Shown: positions 17,244 through 19,193 of the stretch, in pieces
Position numbering within the stretch: position 1 is the stretch's first letter
How the letters are laid out: the number at the start of each line of letters is the position of its first letter
Source: Podochytrium sp. JEL0797
Taxonomy: Eukaryota; Chytridiomycota; Chytridiomycetes; Chytridiales; Chytriomycetaceae
Length of the DNA: 19,193 nt
NCBI GenBank assembly: GCA_027596195.1
Contig: JADGJG010000456.1
Span: 1-19,193 of the forward strand
Reading direction: 5' to 3'
Position numbers and translations under genes: made by a program
Notes under the pieces: generated by a model
The model's database searches: none
What the model was told of the DNA's origin: nothing
What the model saw: the letters and a program-made list of their open reading frames with translations, nothing else

Positions 17244-18500
17244 TCAAGCAAACAACATGGACATCCAATCCACCAACTTGTACTTTTGATTTGCACCCCA
17301 CACGGCTTGCACCAACACCCTCGTTCTCATCCACAACTTTTGCATCCAACTCGTCGCGTTTCGCATATACACCTCCACAATCTCGGCCTTTCCCGCCTTC
17401 AGAGCAATCAGGAACGGCTTGAACTGCACGAGACTCGGATCCCCACCTGCCTGCAATAGCACTTCCAGCGTGCCCGCGTGTCCGAGACAAGACGAGGAGA
17501 GCAACCCGTTCCCGTCTTGCGCGTTTGCATTCACGCGAGCGTCTTGGAGCAGGAGGGTGACAATTTCAGTGTACCCTGCTCTCGCGGCCGACACGAGGGC
17601 GCTGTTGTTTTGAGCACTCGGGTCACTTCTCCCATCGCTGAGGAGACGCTCGACGATTCGAACGTGTCCGTACTTGCAGGCCCAGACAAGTGGCATGCTG
17701 AAAGCATCGGCTGGATTCACGCGAGGGTCTTGAAGGAGAAAGTTGAGAGTTTGAAGGTGTCCGGACTTGGCCGCCCATTCGAGCGCCGCGTTGTTGCTCG
17801 CAGAAGGGTCCAAGTGGAGGTCTTGGACGAGGTATTCTAAGATTGCGAGGTGTCCACATCCCGCGGAGGTGATGAGAGCGAGGGAATGAGTGGCGGCGGT
17901 TTCGGCCCAGTGGTGGGTGGAGAGGTATTGCACCGTGTCGATTGACCCCGCTGCGCAGGACCAGACGAGGAGGAGGTTCAAGTCGCAGTCGTTGCGGACC
18001 CAGTCTTTGGAGTGGAGGAGGGAGAGCAACGCTTGTTCAATGTGGAGGCGGTTTTCGGCAAACTGTTTGGTTCGCCACCTGACGAGTAGAACCGACGCGC
18101 CGCTTGTTGCGACGCCGAGGGCGCCCAATGAGCGACGGTTAAATCCGGTAAGTCTCAGCAACGCGGTCGTATAAGAGGTTGGTAGACGGGAAAAGTTGAG
18201 TTTCCCAACCTCCTTCCAAAACAAATGTTTCCAATACGTTGTGAAGTAGTCCTCTGTATCGAGAATGGGGTCGCGTTCAGTTTCATTTGATTCTGGAGAT
18301 AGAGGCGCGATTTGGTGCTTGATGGCAACGAAAGTAAGTCGCAAGTTTGCCAAAGCGAACCATTGCGATGTTTGGAATGCTTGGATCCTTGTTCGGAGAG
18401 CTCGTGACGCTTGAGAGAGAATGCGGAGAGTGTTTGGGTGCAGGTGGATGAGGATGAGGGACAGTACGTCAGTCTGGAGCTCTGTCAATTGGAGGGACAT
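17244..18500 (-). CDS. Ankyrin-repeat protein with F-box-like N-terminus, 418 residues
   Basis: This is a single exon with ATG at 18498-18500. Residues 5-50 (LQTDVLSLILIHLHPNTLRI, then LSQASRALRT) resemble an F-box, the Skp1-binding module of SCF ubiquitin ligases, though they are divergent. The middle is helical. From about 190 to 395 there are five to six ankyrin units, seen as recurring (A/S)A(A/K)xGHxxIxxxLL cores: GCGHLAILEYLVQD, KSGHLQTLNFLLQD, KYGHVRIVERLLSD, RAGYTEIVTLLLQD and LGHAGTLEVLLQA. The consensus TPLHxA is weak, replaced by ALxxAA. It is probably a substrate-recognition or scaffold protein; the target is unknown. The gene is GC-rich with long antisense open frames, which are shadows. 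Confidence 0.88.
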   Translation of the reverse strand: MSLQLTELQTDVLSLILIHLHPNTLRILSQASRALRTRIQAFQTSQWFALANLRLTFVAIKHQIAPLSPESNETERDPILDTEDYFTTYWKHLFWKEVGKLNFSRLPTSYTTALLRLTGFNRRSLGALGVATSGASVLLVRWRTKQFAENRLHIEQALLSLLHSKDWVRNDCDLNLLLVWSCAAGSIDTVQYLSTHHWAETAATHSLALITSAGCGHLAILEYLVQDLHLDPSASNNAALEWAAKSGHLQTLNFLLQDPRVNPADAFSMPLVWACKYGHVRIVERLLSDGRSDPSAQNNSALVSAARAGYTEIVTLLLQDARVNANAQDGNGLLSSSCLGHAGTLEVLLQAGGDPSLVQFKPFLIALKAGKAEIVEVYMRNATSWMQKLWMRTRVLVQAVWGANQKYKLVDWMSMLFA

Positions 18501-18941
18501 TGTTCAACACCCCTGGTCGCAAGCGCTTTGTGCTTTGCTTTTCAGCGGGACGCTTGATTTCGTTGGCTTGGTAGACTGGCCTGGGCAGGCCCTGGGCATT
18601 TAAGGGGCGCTTCGAGCGATCTCTACTTCAAATGACGTCTTGATCCTATTTTCTACGCGTTCAGGTTGGCGAGAGCGAAGTGATCCGGATAGCTATAAAA
18701 AAAGGAAAAATCTATTTGGGGGCCCCCCCCCCCAAGCTTATTTGGGGCCCCCCCCCCCTCAAATAAGCGCAAGGCCCCCCCCCCTCCAAATAGCTTTTAC
18801 GATCTTATTTGGGGGCCCCCCCTCGATACCTTGACTTTATTTTTCTGCATATCCTAGTGCTTCCTGAATCAAAACAATAAATGTGTGGCTTCACAAGCAC
18901 CCATCCTGCATTGCTGAGCAAACTTGGAAGTTGCCATTTCT
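18501..18941. other. Intergenic region upstream of the ankyrin gene
   Basis: No gene is supported here. A GC-rich stretch with repeated GGCCTGGGC-like words is at 18577-18600, an A-run at 18696-18711, and the C-run array at 18714-18822. An AATAAA-like word at about 18868 on the plus strand has no gene before it. Confidence 0.5.
18714..18822. repeat. Array of C-runs joined to TATTTGGGG / CAAATA motifs
   Basis: Plus-strand C-runs of 11, 10, 11 and 7 bases lie at 18723-18733, 18748-18757, 18774-18784 and 18816-18822. TATTTGGGG(G) precedes runs 1, 2 and 4. The inverted form, C(T)CAAATA, follows runs 2 and 3. GCTTATTTG (18737-18745) pairs with CAAATAAGC (18759-18767), enclosing the second run. 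Run lengths may be affected by sequencing error. Confidence 0.75.
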
Positions 18942-19193
18942 ATGCGGTTCAGCTTGCCAATCCCGACAAGAAGCTGTTCAGTATCGACCTCATTCCGCGC
19001 CGCCTTCTTCGAACCGCCATTGGGAGATTACGTCGGGGTGGCAGGATCGAATGCCATGCAGATGTGGGTACCAACTGCCTCCGCCGATGCAGCCGATGTG
19101 AATTCAAAGATGCGGGCAATCATGGCACCCGCGGCGCTTAACTGCCTCCTTCTACCGCGTCAGCTCTACGATCACAAATCGAATACGCCGACT
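18942..19193 (+). CDS. Open frame running off the right edge, unrecognised
   Basis: From ATG 18942 there are 84 codons without a stop to the last base. They begin MRFSLPIPTRSCSVSTSF and include EPPLGDYVGVAGSNAMQMWV and SKMRAIMAPAAL. The frame has no family I recognise. A competing frame, 18881-19141, is also open but ends inside the window, so coding status is uncertain. It may be an exon or remnant of a gene that continues to the right. Confidence 0.35.
   Translation, partial: MRFSLPIPTRSCSVSTSFRAAFFEPPLGDYVGVAGSNAMQMWVPTASADAADVNSKMRAIMAPAALNCLLLPRQLYDHKSNTPT

Noticed and set aside
17419..18174. Long plus-strand frames opposite the ankyrin gene
   Set aside because: They are antisense shadows of a GC-rich coding exon. 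The minus-strand frame has clear ankyrin repeats.
18640..18834. Plus-strand frame with GGPPPQAYLGPPPP-like residues
   Set aside because: It is a by-product of the C-runs read as Pro codons; there is no start context or family.

Overview
This window is nuclear DNA of a fungus-like eukaryote with compact, intron-rich genes. The gene set (a heme-regulated-inhibitor-type eIF2-alpha kinase, an ABCG transporter, a NIPA transporter, brevin-type R-SNAREs, a C2H2 factor and an F-box-like/ankyrin protein) and the short introns suggest an early-diverging fungus, most likely a chytrid. That placement is inference. I reconstructed 25 introns by keeping the reading frame across GT...AG junctions. Twenty-three of them are 45-80 nt, often with a CTAAC- or CTGAC-like branch site. 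Every complete spliced model has a length divisible by three.

Layout, left to right. Positions 1-348 hold the 5' end of an unrecognised minus-strand gene with a TATA box. Positions 349-1319 are mostly non-genic, with a duplicated block and a possible plus-strand 3' gene remnant that has an AATAAA signal. Positions 1320-3319 (-) encode an unrecognised coiled-coil protein. It is divergent from a Tim17/22/23-family membrane protein at 3540-4305 (+), and the two share a 220-bp promoter. A NIPA-type magnesium transporter follows at 4438-6434 (+), then a 1000-residue HRI-like eIF2-alpha kinase at 6641-9971 (+). A two-finger zinc-finger protein at 10084-11418 (-) converges on the kinase gene with only 112 bp between stop codons. 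A nine-exon ABCG half-transporter occupies 11879-14972 (-).

Three small tail-anchored proteins follow in tandem on the minus strand (15082-15703, 15824-16544, 16765-17133). The first two are clear synaptobrevins of identical gene architecture. The third shares the Trp-Trp/membrane anchor and the last intron position but has a shortened SNARE motif with no zero-layer arginine. An F-box-like/ankyrin-repeat protein lies at 17244-18500 (-). Positions 18501-18941 are intergenic and include four long C-runs linked to TATTTGG motifs. An open frame starting at 18942 (+) runs off the right edge.

There is no operon-like shared pathway. The units of interest are the local tandem R-SNARE family, the divergent promoter pair and the tightly convergent pair. 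The strongest leads are the R-SNARE cluster with its arginine-less member, and the kinase whose catalytic loop reads HRDIAPKN instead of HRDxKPxN.
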